A stretch of DNA of 64,000 bases from Mycteria americana (taxonomy: Eukaryota; Chordata; Aves; Ciconiiformes; Ciconiidae): assembly GCF_035582795.1 (NCBI RefSeq), contig NC_134366.1, positions 92,313,756 to 92,377,755 on the forward strand, in the 5' to 3' direction. Position numbers and translations under genes: made by a program. Below the pieces are notes generated by a model. That model was not told the DNA's origin and ran no database searches. It saw nothing but the letters and a program-made list of their open reading frames with translations. Below are positions 12,511 to 25,400 of the stretch, piece after piece. The number at the start of each line of letters is the position of its first letter. Within the stretch, counting starts at the first letter, position 1.

Positions 12511-14816
12511 GTTCAATATTATCTTTTTCCTTTTGATTACAAAGTCAGGTGCTTTCATGTTCCTTTCAGAAATAACAGGGCTAGGGGGAAGGGGATTGTT
12601 CTTTCTGTTGAGGAACAAACAGAGCCAAAGGAAGGGAAGATTTCAGACAATGATGGATGTGAGAAGTGAAAGAGACATAGCAAGGCTGGGAGATGGCAGC
12701 TCAAGCAAAGAGGTTGCTGACAAGAGCTGGATTGGTCATGGGAGGTGAGGCCTCAGGGATGGCAAGAAGGAACTTACAAGGGACAGAGAGGACTGACCAA
12801 AGTCCCCTGCAATGCAGAAGGTTGTAGCATTAGCTGGAACTAAGCAAGGAAGTAAGAACCTCCCTGAAAAATAACATGGGTAGGGAAAGAGCTTTTCCTT
12901 CCTCAGTTCTGTCATTTCTAGTTGTTTTGAGTTCTCCATGTTGAAAAAGTTTAAAACTGATTTTTAGCAATTCTAATACCAGGCGAGCTTTTTTCTAGGC
13001 AGCTCCACCTTTCAATTCTGCAGGCCCGTCAAAAACAATATGATAATGGTCTGTAAAAATTACAAATAGCTGTGAAAAGCTGAAGAGAGATAACTGTCAT
13101 CTACCGGTTCCAGTATAAGGCTTCTTAGAAATCAGTTGAAGTGGCTAGATAAGAGCAAACAAAATTGGGTGGGGTTTGGTTGGGTTTTTTTGTTTTCAAA
13201 CTGTGTGTAGTTAGCTGCAGAAGTCCTTGCCATAAGATATTATAGATGCTATCACAGGATGGAAATCCACTCAGAGCTAAAAATATAGACATCACTGCTG
13301 GTTCAGGAAACCCATGAGCCACAAGTTGGAGTCTGGAAGACTATTTGGAGAAGGCAGCAATGCATTTTTCCCTAGGCTGCGCTTTTGGACACAGTAGGAG
13401 ATGCCAGAAGCCCTTTGGCCTGATTCAGTACAGTACTTTTGCTCACCTGCCGCTGTTCCACCCAAGTGTACTTGGAGAGGTCATTCCATCTCATGTGACT
13501 GTGAAATAGTCTGGAGCCAGATCTGCTGGAAACCTCCAGATGGGCCAATACAAGCTCTAATTCCCTTGGGTGCGGAGAATTCAGGCTGATCAAAAAATTG
13601 AGATGAATTTTCTAGATAGACATCTTTGTGATACGAAGCAAACTACTTTAGTGTGATTGCAGTTCTGCTAATTACGCGCTCATGCTGTTCTGATGTCTGA
13701 TTTGCAAAAATGATGAGCACTGATATCAGTAGAAACTAGTCTTTGAGTATTGAAGTGTTTTATAAATGCTCTACTCCCAAGTTAACAGGTCCTTGACATT
13801 TCAGTTAGGTACTCATTTAGTAGACACTTTTGAACCTAATCTTTCCAGGACTTGCTTATCAATAAGTAAATAAGGTGATATTATCCTCCTTACCTCACTG
13901 AGGGCTGGGGAAGACTTCCAAGGAATTCTAAAAGTAGATAGTGAACCATTTTTCTGCTGTAGCGGTGGGCACTGTGTACTGAGCGTGACACAGAAATGAA
14001 CAGTCCAAAGTCGTACTTGAAGAGTTGGGAGTACATCGAGTTCCAAGACTGAAATACAGGGATAAGCACGGTACTGAAAGCTTTTTCAGCTCCTGAGTGT
14101 GATCATCAAATGCATTAAAAAATGAGTATTTTGTAAAAAGAGAGTTTTACACAGTAAATGCATGTGGCTACGTAAGACTACATTGCAATGTGTGTAAACA
14201 AACAAAAGCAACTCAAATTGCACAAGGGGTTTAGTTTTGCTTGCTTTCATTTTTGATGCCACATTTAAATTTTGAATGATGCTTTTGTGTGTTTGCACAT
14301 TTCAGTTATTTCTTTTGGTTCTTTTCCTAATTAGAGGACTTCAGAATTTTAATCTGAAAATGAAGCTGACACACAAAACCATTTAATTAATTAAGATTTT
14401 TCAATTTAGTAGCTCTGTTGTTTCAGGGTAAGCTTGAAGGTAATTCAGCTGTAATTATTTCAGCTATAACTATCAGAAGTAGAAAAAGAAAAGAAAAAAG
14501 AAGAGAGGATGATATCGGAATATGCAGGTATAGGTGACCATGGAACGTCCCTGTTGAGTAGGGCAGGACATTTATTAATATATATTTATATATTGCCTTG
14601 CATAATTTAGACGTAGGACTTTATTCCTGTTTTTCTTCTCCTTCCTTTCTTTTAAAAGTCCAGTATGATTAAACTGCTTCAGGAAGAACATGTCTTGTGA
14701 AGACTGAGGAAGGGTATGAATACAGAAGATTGGATGAGATTAAGAAAAGGAAAATGGAACTAACTGGAATGTTGGGAGAAGCCTTAAGGAAGTTGTCATT
14801 CACAGATAGGCAGTGT

Positions 14817-14840
14817 TCCTGTTTTGTTTTGTTTTGTTTT
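14817..14840. repeat. (TTTTG)n simple repeat
   Basis: About four to five pentamers of TTTTG run up to CTCAGC. Simple repeat in non-coding DNA. Confidence 0.85.
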
Positions 14841-16133
14841 CTCAGCATTTCCTGAGGTCATTTTATTAATTCAGATACTCACATAGTAAATATAAATCAT
14901 GCAATTTAAAGGAATAGATATATGATTATATGGTTTGGTGAATTTTTGCAATTTTTATCTAGATCTTACTAGTAATTTTGAAGCATTTTATATTAAAATA
15001 AGAAGAAAGGATAGAATCGTTTGTAGTTGTGAATGTTAAGCAGCTTTCCAGCAAATGACACGTTACCCACAATGCACCAAATACAGCTTAACAAATCAAA
15101 GATATGGGGTGGTTGTTTTTTAATCTGACATAGCTTTTGTTCCAGCTTTTTTTATTTTTTTTTTAATTTTTTTTAAGATGTGACATCCCCAGGACAATTC
15201 CTATTATCTCTTGCAGGAGAGGCAGGTCTAAATCTTGCTGGGTTCCCTCCTAGGAAAAAAGATTTCTCTGTGAACACCTCTGGATGTAATATTTGTTTGA
15301 AAATAATAAAAACAATAGGTCAAGCTGTTTAATGGAAGAAGGAAGCCACATGGAGGAGCAGTGCTGAGCAATGTGCTGAACAGCCTACATATGTGATCCT
15401 CGGAGTCTTGGGCTGCACGACAAAGCTTCATCAGCACAGATAAGGTTGCTGGGGTGTTGAAAATTAATAGAGACGTAGCTGGTGTAGCTGGAGTGACAGA
15501 ATCCCTGTCATGCACAGAGCAAAAAGCAATACGAGGAAAGTGAATTTGTCAATTCACTTTAGGCTGTTCACAGAGGCATTAGCAGTATTTTGGCAGAAAA
15601 CCTCCTCCTGTTGGCATACTTTCATTTTGAGGACTCTTCCAGTACAATTTGCTGGTATCCCTGTGACAGCTGAGACTGATTCCAAGCTTGTCTGCCACAA
15701 GCAGAACTTAAAAACAATGCAATTAATCTTTACTGAAAACTCATTTTCCTATTCCTTATTTTAAAAGAATTGCTAAGTTTTTATTTCATCTGTGAATTTA
15801 GTCAGTGGAGAAGAATTTTGCTTTTTCTGAAAGCTTGTGACTGACGCCCTTTGGGGAAGAAAAAAAAGATATTTTTACAGTTACGGTAAGCTCTTTGCTC
15901 TTATATTTTTAAGCGTGTTACTTTAAAGTTTGTGTCATTTAGCTTCCTGTCATTTTGGTTGCTGCTCACTTACACCTGAGAAAAATGGGAGACACTGAGG
16001 AATATTTCCAGTGGAAGCAGAAAAATAAAATGTACTAACTGGGTGGTGATTCTCCCTCACATGACCAGAAGAAAAAAAAATGTTTTGCTTTTGGCTGTGC
16101 TTGCCACTAAACACCCTGTCATAGTGTGTGAGG

Positions 16134-16382
16134 TGAGTCACGACTTGTTTATTTATAGCCTTGGCCAATCAAAGCCGAACACTCTGAACTTCATTCAAGA
16201 CCAGCAGGCACCTAGGATGTCTTGTAAACATTTGCTCTCTGAGCAAGGAGCACTCTTCTCGGCAGCAAACAGGAGAGGTGCCCGGGTTGTCACTTCTAAA
16301 ACACACAACAGACTAGAAGATCGTTGCCTGGATTATCTAGATTGGTAGAGAGAGAGAGAGAGAATTCCTTTTCACATCTGAA
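16134..16382 (+). promoter_or_regulatory. RETREG1: Candidate alternative promoter and 5' UTR of short RETREG1
   Basis: Directly upstream of the short-isoform ATG lie an AP-1 consensus TGAGTCA (16134-16140), a TATA-like TTTATTTATAG (16148-16158), a CCAAT (16165-16169), and an (AG)n run at about 16347-16362. There is no CpG island, which suits a regulated rather than housekeeping promoter. In mammals the short isoform is reported to be stress- or starvation-inducible. The exact start site is unknown. An upstream ORF at 16217-16348 would lie in the 5' UTR if transcription starts near 16,185. Confidence 0.4.
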
Positions 16383-16417
16383 ATGCCAGACAGTGAGGAT
16401 CTGGGACAAGATGAAAG
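16383..16417 (+). CDS. RETREG1: RETREG1 alternative first coding exon (short isoform)
   Basis: ATG at 16383 opens [11 protein letters not shown], followed by AG of a split codon. Joined to the C at 29014 this makes Ser and continues with WKVIN. The human short isoform starts MPEGEDFGPGKS before the same W, so length, acidity and split serine agree. The donor after the exon is GTACTG, weaker than the consensus GTAAGT. The start codon has G at -3 and C at +4, a moderate context. The exon is too short to appear as an ORF on its own. Confidence 0.85.
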
Positions 16418-19400
16418 GTACTGTACGTTGATTCTGATGGCCTTCTCGTGCAGCGCGATACGGACCCAGGCTTTGTGTAATTAATCTGTGTGCGCTCCTG
16501 AGTTCTCAGTTCTCAGCCTAAGATCAGTTTTCTCTGCGTTGTAACAGATCATCTAATTCTTGAGGGGTTTGCCTCTAATGCTAACCTAAGGCTTCTTAGG
16601 AGAGAAGTATTAGATCTGAATGTCTGCACAGAGGTTAAATTGTACAGCTCTTATGTATTTCTTAAACTAAAGCTGAAGGGAAGAAAATACTGGGTGGTTT
16701 CTAACCTAGTCACTTTTCCCAACCATGGGACAAGTTACAAGCCTCAAAATGTCAGAGGCACAAATAGTTTAGTCGCAGCCACGTTACTGACAGAACCATA
16801 ACTCATTACTATGAGATAGGGCACTGTGTCCCTTTGAGGTATGCCTGTCTTTCTGAAGTTGAACTTTTAGCTTGATTAGCTTATAAAACCAATGGTCAGG
16901 ACAAGAAGAAAGAATCTTAGATCCAACGATCTAAAACTTAATAACAATTCAACAAATACTATTTTCTCAAATATGATCCAGCACATTCCTATGAAATAAA
17001 TGCACTAATTAAATTTCGCTAAATAGATTTTAAAATAGGTATTTTAAAAGTAGACGTTATTGATGTTTGGCTATGACAGTTTATAATCTAGGTTTCTTAA
17101 AGGCCACATGGTCTTTCCCTAGTTGTGATTTTTACTGTCTTGATGCTAATCAAAATGTTGGCTCTAAAATGGTGTTAATGAAATACTTGATATTGCAAAA
17201 AAAACCATTGTCATGTATGTGGAAATAAGCTTTTTTTTTTTTTTTTAAGTTAGTTAACAGAATGCCAGAATATAGAGGCAAATTTAAGAAATTACAAGAA
17301 ACAGAAGTGAGCATTTCATTATGGCTTCGGATTTCATTTCTTCTAGTTAGATTTAAATCTGAACATTTATGGGGATGTTTTTCCAATATGTATGTCAATG
17401 TGTTGTGTAAGATAGATGAAATACAGAAGACATTTCTGGTTGCCTGTTGTAGATCAGTATATTCAGGCATGGTCACCTAATTGGATGCATGTGGGTAAAT
17501 GGATCCCCAGTGGCATAACTGGGTCTCTGCAAGGGTTGAGTCACCTACGCATTTCCGTTTGCAGGGATCTAAGTTGTGCCCTATATATGACATAGATTAA
17601 AAATAATTGTAGTAGTAGGTAGCATTTTTTTCTTTTCTTTTCAGGAAATGTTGACTCATTACTGATAGCCACCAAAATGGTAATTGCTATTTATGAAAAA
17701 ATGTTTAGCTGGATCTTCAATTTGTTAAATTGTGTATTTTTCAATACAGGAAAATAGCAGAATGCGTGACATTAAAAAAATATGTTTCAGATCATAATCC
17801 CGTTTTTTTCTTTTGAATCAATTTTATAAAGAATATGCATCGTGTCCTTCCTTGAAAATGTGTTGTGTTTTTTTTTTTTAATCAAGATGGGAGAAAATCT
17901 TACCAGCTGAGAAGAAAAATAATTTTGAAAAAAAAATCTCAAAATTCGGATTTGGAAAAAAAAAAAGCAGTGTTTACCAATATGTAAAAGGATGCAACTG
18001 GTATGCAAAACATACAAGCTTTGTAATACCTAACTTCCTTTGTTCACAATTCTTTCTCTATAAAGGCGTGTAACAAGCTTTGGCAGTTAAATAGAAGTAA
18101 TACTAGGCCTAGACCTCCAAGACTTCTTTTTTTAATGAATCAAAGTTGTTTGGTTTGGGTTTTTTAAAACAAAAAAGGTTGAACGTTTGTAAAGCAATAA
18201 CCTGAAAAAGCATAATAATAGGGTCTGCTCTCCCCATTTATCATTTCTGAAACTACCATTAAATTAATTGGCCCTGATCCTAGTCCCTCATCCTTTAGTG
18301 TCTTTGGTATTGAGCAAAAAGGCTTGAGAAAATAGTTTATTCAAAAGGTTCCAATTTTTTTTAAAATTAATTTGCCTTTTTGTCTTGGTGGTAACAAATA
18401 GGATATAACTGGAGAACACTCCTACAGACGTGCTAATGAGATTTGGTGGAGGTCAGAATATTTTGGTCCAAGTTAAGCAGGAGGGAATAGAAGGAGGAGC
18501 TATGGGATCTATACTGAAGCAATATGGGAACTGTACTGGAGCAATTCATTTTAGAATCACAGAAGAAGAGATAGTAATGTAAATGCACAGATAATGGGGT
18601 AACTTTGAGGGCACACTGAATCAAAGCTACTGCTTTATATATTTAAAAAAGGAGGGCAGTGGTATTTTTGTAGAAGCTGTAGAATGAGCTTTGTTCGCTG
18701 ATCGGTTCCGCACGCTGCGCTCCTTTTAGCTCCTCACATGCAACCAAATACTTCTCACATCTTCTCCCCTCTTGAGTTCATGTCCTACTTCAGAAAATAT
18801 GTAATATTGCATCACAAGTGTATTTCATGAACATTGTAACATCATAGTTAAAGATGTGGCATTGGTCAATAGTCTGTTAGTCATACTGTGAATTTAAATG
18901 TATAATAAGCAAAGGAACACAAGCACAAATACTTCTTAGTAAGGCTAGCAAAAAAGCTAAAGAGTTGTGAAGATTGGGTACCCACTCATATCTTCTGTTT
19001 TGTTTTGTCTTATGATCCTGGGCAGATCAAGAACAGTGAGGAAAGATGTGGTCAGAGGTCAAGGATTGAAAACAGTTTAGCGTAAGGATTGTATTTTCCT
19101 CCAGTAATTCTTTATCATCAGGTCCCCTATAGTTTCAACGGAAGATGGTATAATTTTTTTTTTTTTTTAAATACATTGACAACTCATGAGGAATCTAATG
19201 ATGGTCAAGAATGTGTACAAGGTACTGTGAATAATCGGTCCTGAAGTGGTGGAAGCACCTGGCTGTAGGTGCTTCAAAGAGATACCGGCGTGTAACTTCC
19301 TCTATCACAACAATGTCTGTCTTGTTCTGATCGCTGTCATCTGCTTATTATTGAAAAGGGTGGTGCACTAAACTGTTAGCCAGGAACATTTTATGACTTG

Positions 19401-22400
19401 AATAAAAATGGGAGAGAAACCTACGTTATTTTGAACCGGTTGTTTTTGAACTGCAGTCTTACAGTGCATGACCTTTCTCAATATGTGCTTGGACTTAGAA
19501 AAATGGAGATCCAGTTTAAAGTCAAATCTGCATGTTACTTAATTATTCAAAGCATGTTGGTTTGTAACAATATAAGAATATTTGTTCTGCTAATATTAGT
19601 TAATAAAGAGGAAAGTATGTGATTTCTTTTTATGATTGAATTCAGTGCACAAATGTAGGCAACAAGTGGTTAGCTCAGGCCAGGAACTCTCAGTAATGCA
19701 GTAATGCATCAAAGCAAATGATCCCCTGCTCATACAAAATACATTAAAAAGCATTGAAAAGAGTCAGAATGAATTTCCGCACAGAAAGAGTTAAAGTCGC
19801 CTTGTAATATTACACAAAAAGTCGTTTTCATGTTTTTGCAGGTTAAAAGTATTCTTTGTCTGTCACGTGAAAACCCAATTTTCCTTTTTTGTGCAGCTGC
19901 TCTGCAACTCAAGGAATGCTCAGCTCATCTTTCCTAGCTGTTTGACTTTGAGAGGCCTTGAACTAGGAGTATCCCAGCTGAAGAATGTGGAGGCTGAAGG
20001 AGGAAAATGAATTGGGTTTGTGGAAAAGGGTTAAAGAGATGTCTTTGCAGGAGAAAAATAAATGTTGGGCAGACAGTTTAAAGTTGGGCAGAGCTGTTTA
20101 AAGTTCTGCAAACAGAACTTTATGCTTCTGTAGATAGAAGCAAGACTTCCTTACTTTTCTGAACAAAAATAGCACAATAAAAATGTCTCTCTTGCATCAC
20201 CAGTTTCTATTACAAATGGGAAGCTGACCTGGAAGATCCCAGCCCTTGTACTATCTTGGTAAAAAGACAACAGCACGTAGTAATAGCATTATAGTCTTTG
20301 CTAAACAGAAAGCAAGTCTATAATAGTCTATGTCTATGTGGTACTGAAACACTCGATTTTCTTGCAAAGAGACGTTTAAAAAAATCTACGCTTATTGACT
20401 AAGTCATGAGTTTCGACTAACAGCACTTGACTATCAGATCACATTGCACATTTTGAATGACCTCGAGCAGGAGTAGCTGGTGTTCTTCTCAGGAGAGCTG
20501 GACAAGAGTAACACAGGTCAAAGAAAGTGTTTCCCATAAGAGCTGACCTATCAGTTTGCTCAGAGGAGTCTGTCTAGAGGAGCTGGACAATGAAGTGCCC
20601 CAACTGTAGCTGGAATATATTTTGTTTATTTTAGCAGGACATTCAGCAAAAAGTGACAACATTTAGTACAATCGGCTGTGTTGAGGAACTTGACTACTGG
20701 AATCACCTTCAAAAAAGTTGGAGTTAACCAGTTTGTATCTGATCAGCCAAAGAAAGACAATACAGCTCCATATTAAGACTTTGTAAGATGACTGATGTTA
20801 TACTTGAATAGGAGAGATGAACGCTTCTCCTCCAAAATAAAATACTGGTAGTAATGGGTCATTTTTATTTTTTTAAGCAACCTGTAGAACAAGATGAGTT
20901 CCCCTATCCCTTTGCAGAACACTTGAGTGTATTTTTATAACAATAGAATTGCTTTCATTTTCAGAAAACTTTGTTCTTGGCTATAACATAAGAAAAAAAA
21001 CCCACCTTCATTTATGGGACTGATATTGTTTAGCAGCACACCAGTGGTAAAATGTTCCCATGTCAGCTGAAGAGAAGAAAATGCCATTATGACTTTAGTT
21101 TAGCACACTGTGCAAGAAGCGTATAGAGTCAGGTATGAAAGGTTGCTTATATTATGTGTTGTTGAAAGGCACATGTCCTAACCAGGCTGCTGTGCAGTCC
21201 ATTGAGAAAAACACATCCAGCCCCATCAAATGCTGATGATTTAAACACCTTTCTTGTACAGTAATATTACCAAAAAATATTCTTGGTCAAGAAATAAAAG
21301 GGGCATTCATGTTACTGAAAGCTGTGAAATAAGATCTTTTTTTCAGCTTTTTATTGCACACCTTTCCCTGAAAAAAAACAGTAACAGTAAATTGGACTGA
21401 CTCACTATTAATAAAAAGCACAAAATTGAAGTGTCAGATGAAGATAGATGAGGTCAGAAAGAAAACACTTTAAAGCTTGAGAAGCAATGTTGCATGGTAT
21501 TAACAGAATTCATTTAGTTCTTAGAAATGATGTATTTGAACTACAGGAGAGATGGTAATTAAAGGAGATTTTTGGTTTGGGAAATGTTGTTAGTTACTCT
21601 TTAAGGTTGATAACTACATTCTCCCAGCTTCAATTTAAAACCAAAATCTGTCCAACTTTGTAAATCTTATAGATTCCAAGTGTGCCCAAGCCTTAACATT
21701 GAAGGGATGTGAAATGTGATCGGTTAAAGGATGTTTGCCACAGTATTACACGTTGGTGAAAGCCTAAACCTGCGCAGTGCCTATAGATTAGTAATAGGAA
21801 ATAAAGTGCATATCGGTATCTACAACCTGGAGAGATTTCTATTAGAAAAGCTTTGCAGAGTTAGTAGCAAAAAGGCTGTAGATGAAGATTCTCCCTAAAG
21901 TTTGAGGACGGAGTGTATTGTGGAAGCTTCCTGTGTTCCTCGTTCTTTCAGTGATAGAGCATCCTTTCATGGAACTCTGAAGCAAGCAGGATTTTACATG
22001 GGGCCCCAGTGATTCATTTAAATTGCGAGTCTTGTTGACTTGGTCATAGCCACATGACACAAATATAATTATTTTAGTGTACTTAACGATTGCATAGGAT
22101 CCCAAAGCGGCACAGGATAAAGCACAATTCTACATAATCACCTTTTAAATTAGCCACGTAGGTCATTAAGATGCTATGCAGTGAGTTCAGTGGTGCTTGC
22201 TATTATGTCTTTTCACGTAGTGCACATAACATTCACAAATTTGTTACATTGTATTACAATAAGGCTAATCAATATTGTATTGCTTTCTACCACACAGTTC
22301 AATAGTAGATTTTAGAGGTTTTGCCATTGGTACTTTAATACACTTAACTGTAAAATGTGCTTTTTACACTATTTTATATTTTGGAGAGAGAGAGAGATAT

Positions 22401-25400
22401 GGTTATTTTCCTTTTACGTATGTGGTCACCCGAAATTTAGATGTAAAAAAACATTTAAAATGTTTTTCACAAACTTTTTTCCTCTAAATACTATTTTATA
22501 TCCATTATTGCTGTACCTGAATAATTTAGAAGACAAATTTTAAAATATATTTTTGGCGTAGGTCTTCAGGTATAAAATGTTTGTTTCCACGAAGGGTAAC
22601 TGCATCATTATAATCACTGCCTTCTGCACTGGGGTGATTCCTTTCCTCACAGGAGAGACCTGTGAAAGCTCTGAAAAGCTAAACCTGCTTGATTGGGTTT
22701 TGCTAACATTTTACACACTTGATTTCATTTGGTCAAGTTTCATACTTAGCTCCTGGTTGCCTATGAGGTTTGTCCTTAGACCTGCACATCCCTTACAGCT
22801 GCATCACTCTATAAGCTCTAGGTACTACTTTTAAAAGACTACAAAACAGCTGTATTACCTATGTTTTGATTTACATATCTTTGGGAATGTAACTTTCAGC
22901 TCTTCCACCTTGACTAATACATTCTAAGTTACCCTTAAAATTACAGAGTCTGCACAGGTTTCAAGCGTGTGTGGTTACAGTTGGGAAATCGAGAAGGTTT
23001 AGAAGCTCTGTAATTGCTAACTCTTTGTTTATGTAGGTGCGATCCTTCAGATCCACGGCATCATGGTGTACTTTGTCACTGCTGCAGTTCTGAGTAGTGT
23101 ATCTACGTGAAGATACATATAAAACTGTGTACACATAATTAAAAAAAAATCCAGCACATCACGAAGAGATCTTTAAACCAGTAACATGAGAGCTACTGAC
23201 CTTTCTGAGAGAAATGTGACGGGGCTTTGCTTGAACAGATGTCTAGATACAAAACGAGAGCGTGACACCATCAGTCATTTTTAGAGAATGTAATGCCACT
23301 GACTCTTCTGGCCAGAGTTTGTGACTGTGATGGGTTGAAGCATCTGGGGCGGGAGGGTGTTGTTTTTGGGGTTTGGTTGGTTTTTTTTTTTCCCAGCTAC
23401 TAAGTAACAGTGTATACATTTGCTCAGTTTTAGAAGTGATGCAGGAAGTAGTCAGAAGGATATGAGTAATTAATTTTCTCTCTGAACACCTTCAATCTTA
23501 TTGACAGTAGTGGTAGAATAGAAGTATAGTACTTTATATCAAACTCAGTATAAGTGATGGGAGCGTAAAATTTTATTCTTTCTAAATCACGCACAAAAAC
23601 CTTTGAAGGTGTTCAGAGAGAGTTGGCTGCTTATATCATCAAAGGAGCACGCTGACAGGAGTCCAAAAGCTGTTTTGACAGGAAGTATAGGGTTCATCTA
23701 AGTCATTTATTAAGGTGCTGTAAGTAACTCCGCTAACATTATGCTGCAGTAGTTTTTTATGTTCTTGGTTGGCTGATGTCATGCACTCCACGTTCATCAT
23801 CTGCATCACTTCACATACGTATTTTTGTCTTTTTTGTCTTTAAACGTGATCACTGAAAAATTAATTTGTCTGGAGTATGCGTCGTTATGTGTCCGTCAGC
23901 TTTTGATCTCATGCAAGTTTAATGTTTATCTCTGTTTCTACAGGGGCATGACATAACCTCCCTACCTTTGCATACATACAAATACACGTTGTACTCCTTT
24001 CTTTCTCGCCCCCCCTTCGCCAGGGCCTCTGTTGCTGCCCCCCGGTTCCATCCGCCTGGCCTCTGGGTAACACTGCCGCTCGAGTGGCCTCTGGGGAAAA
24101 GGGACAGGAGGGACGGATGCTACCGGGGCTGGCACTTGTTGGGAGGCGTGAACAAGAAGAGGCAGCGTGTGAAGATCAGCAAGCTGACTTTCTTACACCT
24201 CTAGTTGCCTAACAGCAGAATAAGAGTTCAGAATAGTCCCTGGTGTTCCTTGTAAAATAGAGGAGTGTCGCTGTGGTAGAACTAATAAAGGCGTCTCATG
24301 ATTTCTTGTGGCCTACAAGAACTTGCCAAGTATTCTTTTTGCAGAGCAAGCTTAATAGCAGGTTTGTAATGTTTTGAAGCAAACTTCACCTGTACTATCC
24401 ACTCTTCTTGCTTGGCTTCTTCGTCAATGCACCACATGCAGACCACGGGACCAAAGCATCTAGCATTTTATCTGCACTGCAGCTCATGCTTTCAACATCT
24501 TTTAAACTTGGCAAAAGAAAGCATTATTAACAACCAAGAGAAGCAACTCCAGAGAACTTTCCCTGCAAATATGCCAGTTTTCTGCATAAGTTGCATGTTT
24601 GTTTTGAATTGTTATTAGTTATCCCAGTGTGCCTTGTTGTATCTCCTCCTCTTTAATCTATATGGTCTTTATATTGGTGGTTAGCATATATGAAAGTAGT
24701 TTGCATGATTATTGTAGTTTATGCTTTCGTCTCTCCCCTCCCCCCCCCCCCCCCCGTGTTTTGCAATTAACTTAAAGTTAGTAAGCCAACTATCTACAAT
24801 TGTCGTATGTATTTCAAAGCTCTGTTTTGATAGTAGGCATCAGGCCTATCCGTTTTCTTTGTGCTTCCACGAAGTTCCACTTTGATTGTCAACAATTTTA
24901 AATAAAGGATAGGAGTAAAGTCTGTAAAAGGATTTTGTAATTCAGAAAACTGTCATAACAGTATTCAACACTAGAATAAACAGGCAACTCTTAAAATATA
25001 TATTATTAATACTGCAGAATGGTTTACAAAAGCTGGAAGCAATGTTTCTTTAAGGAGAGTAGCCTATCCATAAAAATTGCAGGTTTTGTAAGACAAAAAC
25101 CTTGTATACTACTTTTCTCAGGCCGCTAATTATCAGAGAGGATGGAAATCGAAATTGCTGTTGTGGAGGGTAGGTGCACAAAAAGTTCTGTGTAACATTG
25201 CTAATCCCTCCTGCTGGGTTCCTGCAATGTTCTTCATGAGTTATTTAATGGTTTTATTTACATCCTCTGTCAGAGGCAAATACCTGCATGCAGTGCCATG
25301 CATGTTGCATTTTCTCTGTCTTACAAAAGTCACCTAGTCCAAGACATGAGACTCTCATCCTGTGAATTTCAGGTACAGCATTTTAAATTGTTTCTATTTT

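Larger units (their letters stand above)
1..16100. other. Non-coding stretch, probably large intron of the long RETREG1 transcript
   Basis: I recognise no coding exon here. The segment precedes the short-isoform first exon of RETREG1. In mammals the exons for the RETREG1 N-terminus and first membrane hairpin lie far upstream of that exon, so most of this stretch is probably intron, which is inference. I looked for the peptide that should precede the shared W-V-I-N exon and did not find it. Open frames are all under about 100 codons and look like chance. Contents listed separately: CR1 fragments at 4930-5756, 6841-6897 and 12180-12510, a 15-bp tandem repeat at 7051-7112, a poly-C tract at 8213-8228, and a CRE-like cluster at 4388-4427. 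Confidence 0.6.
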
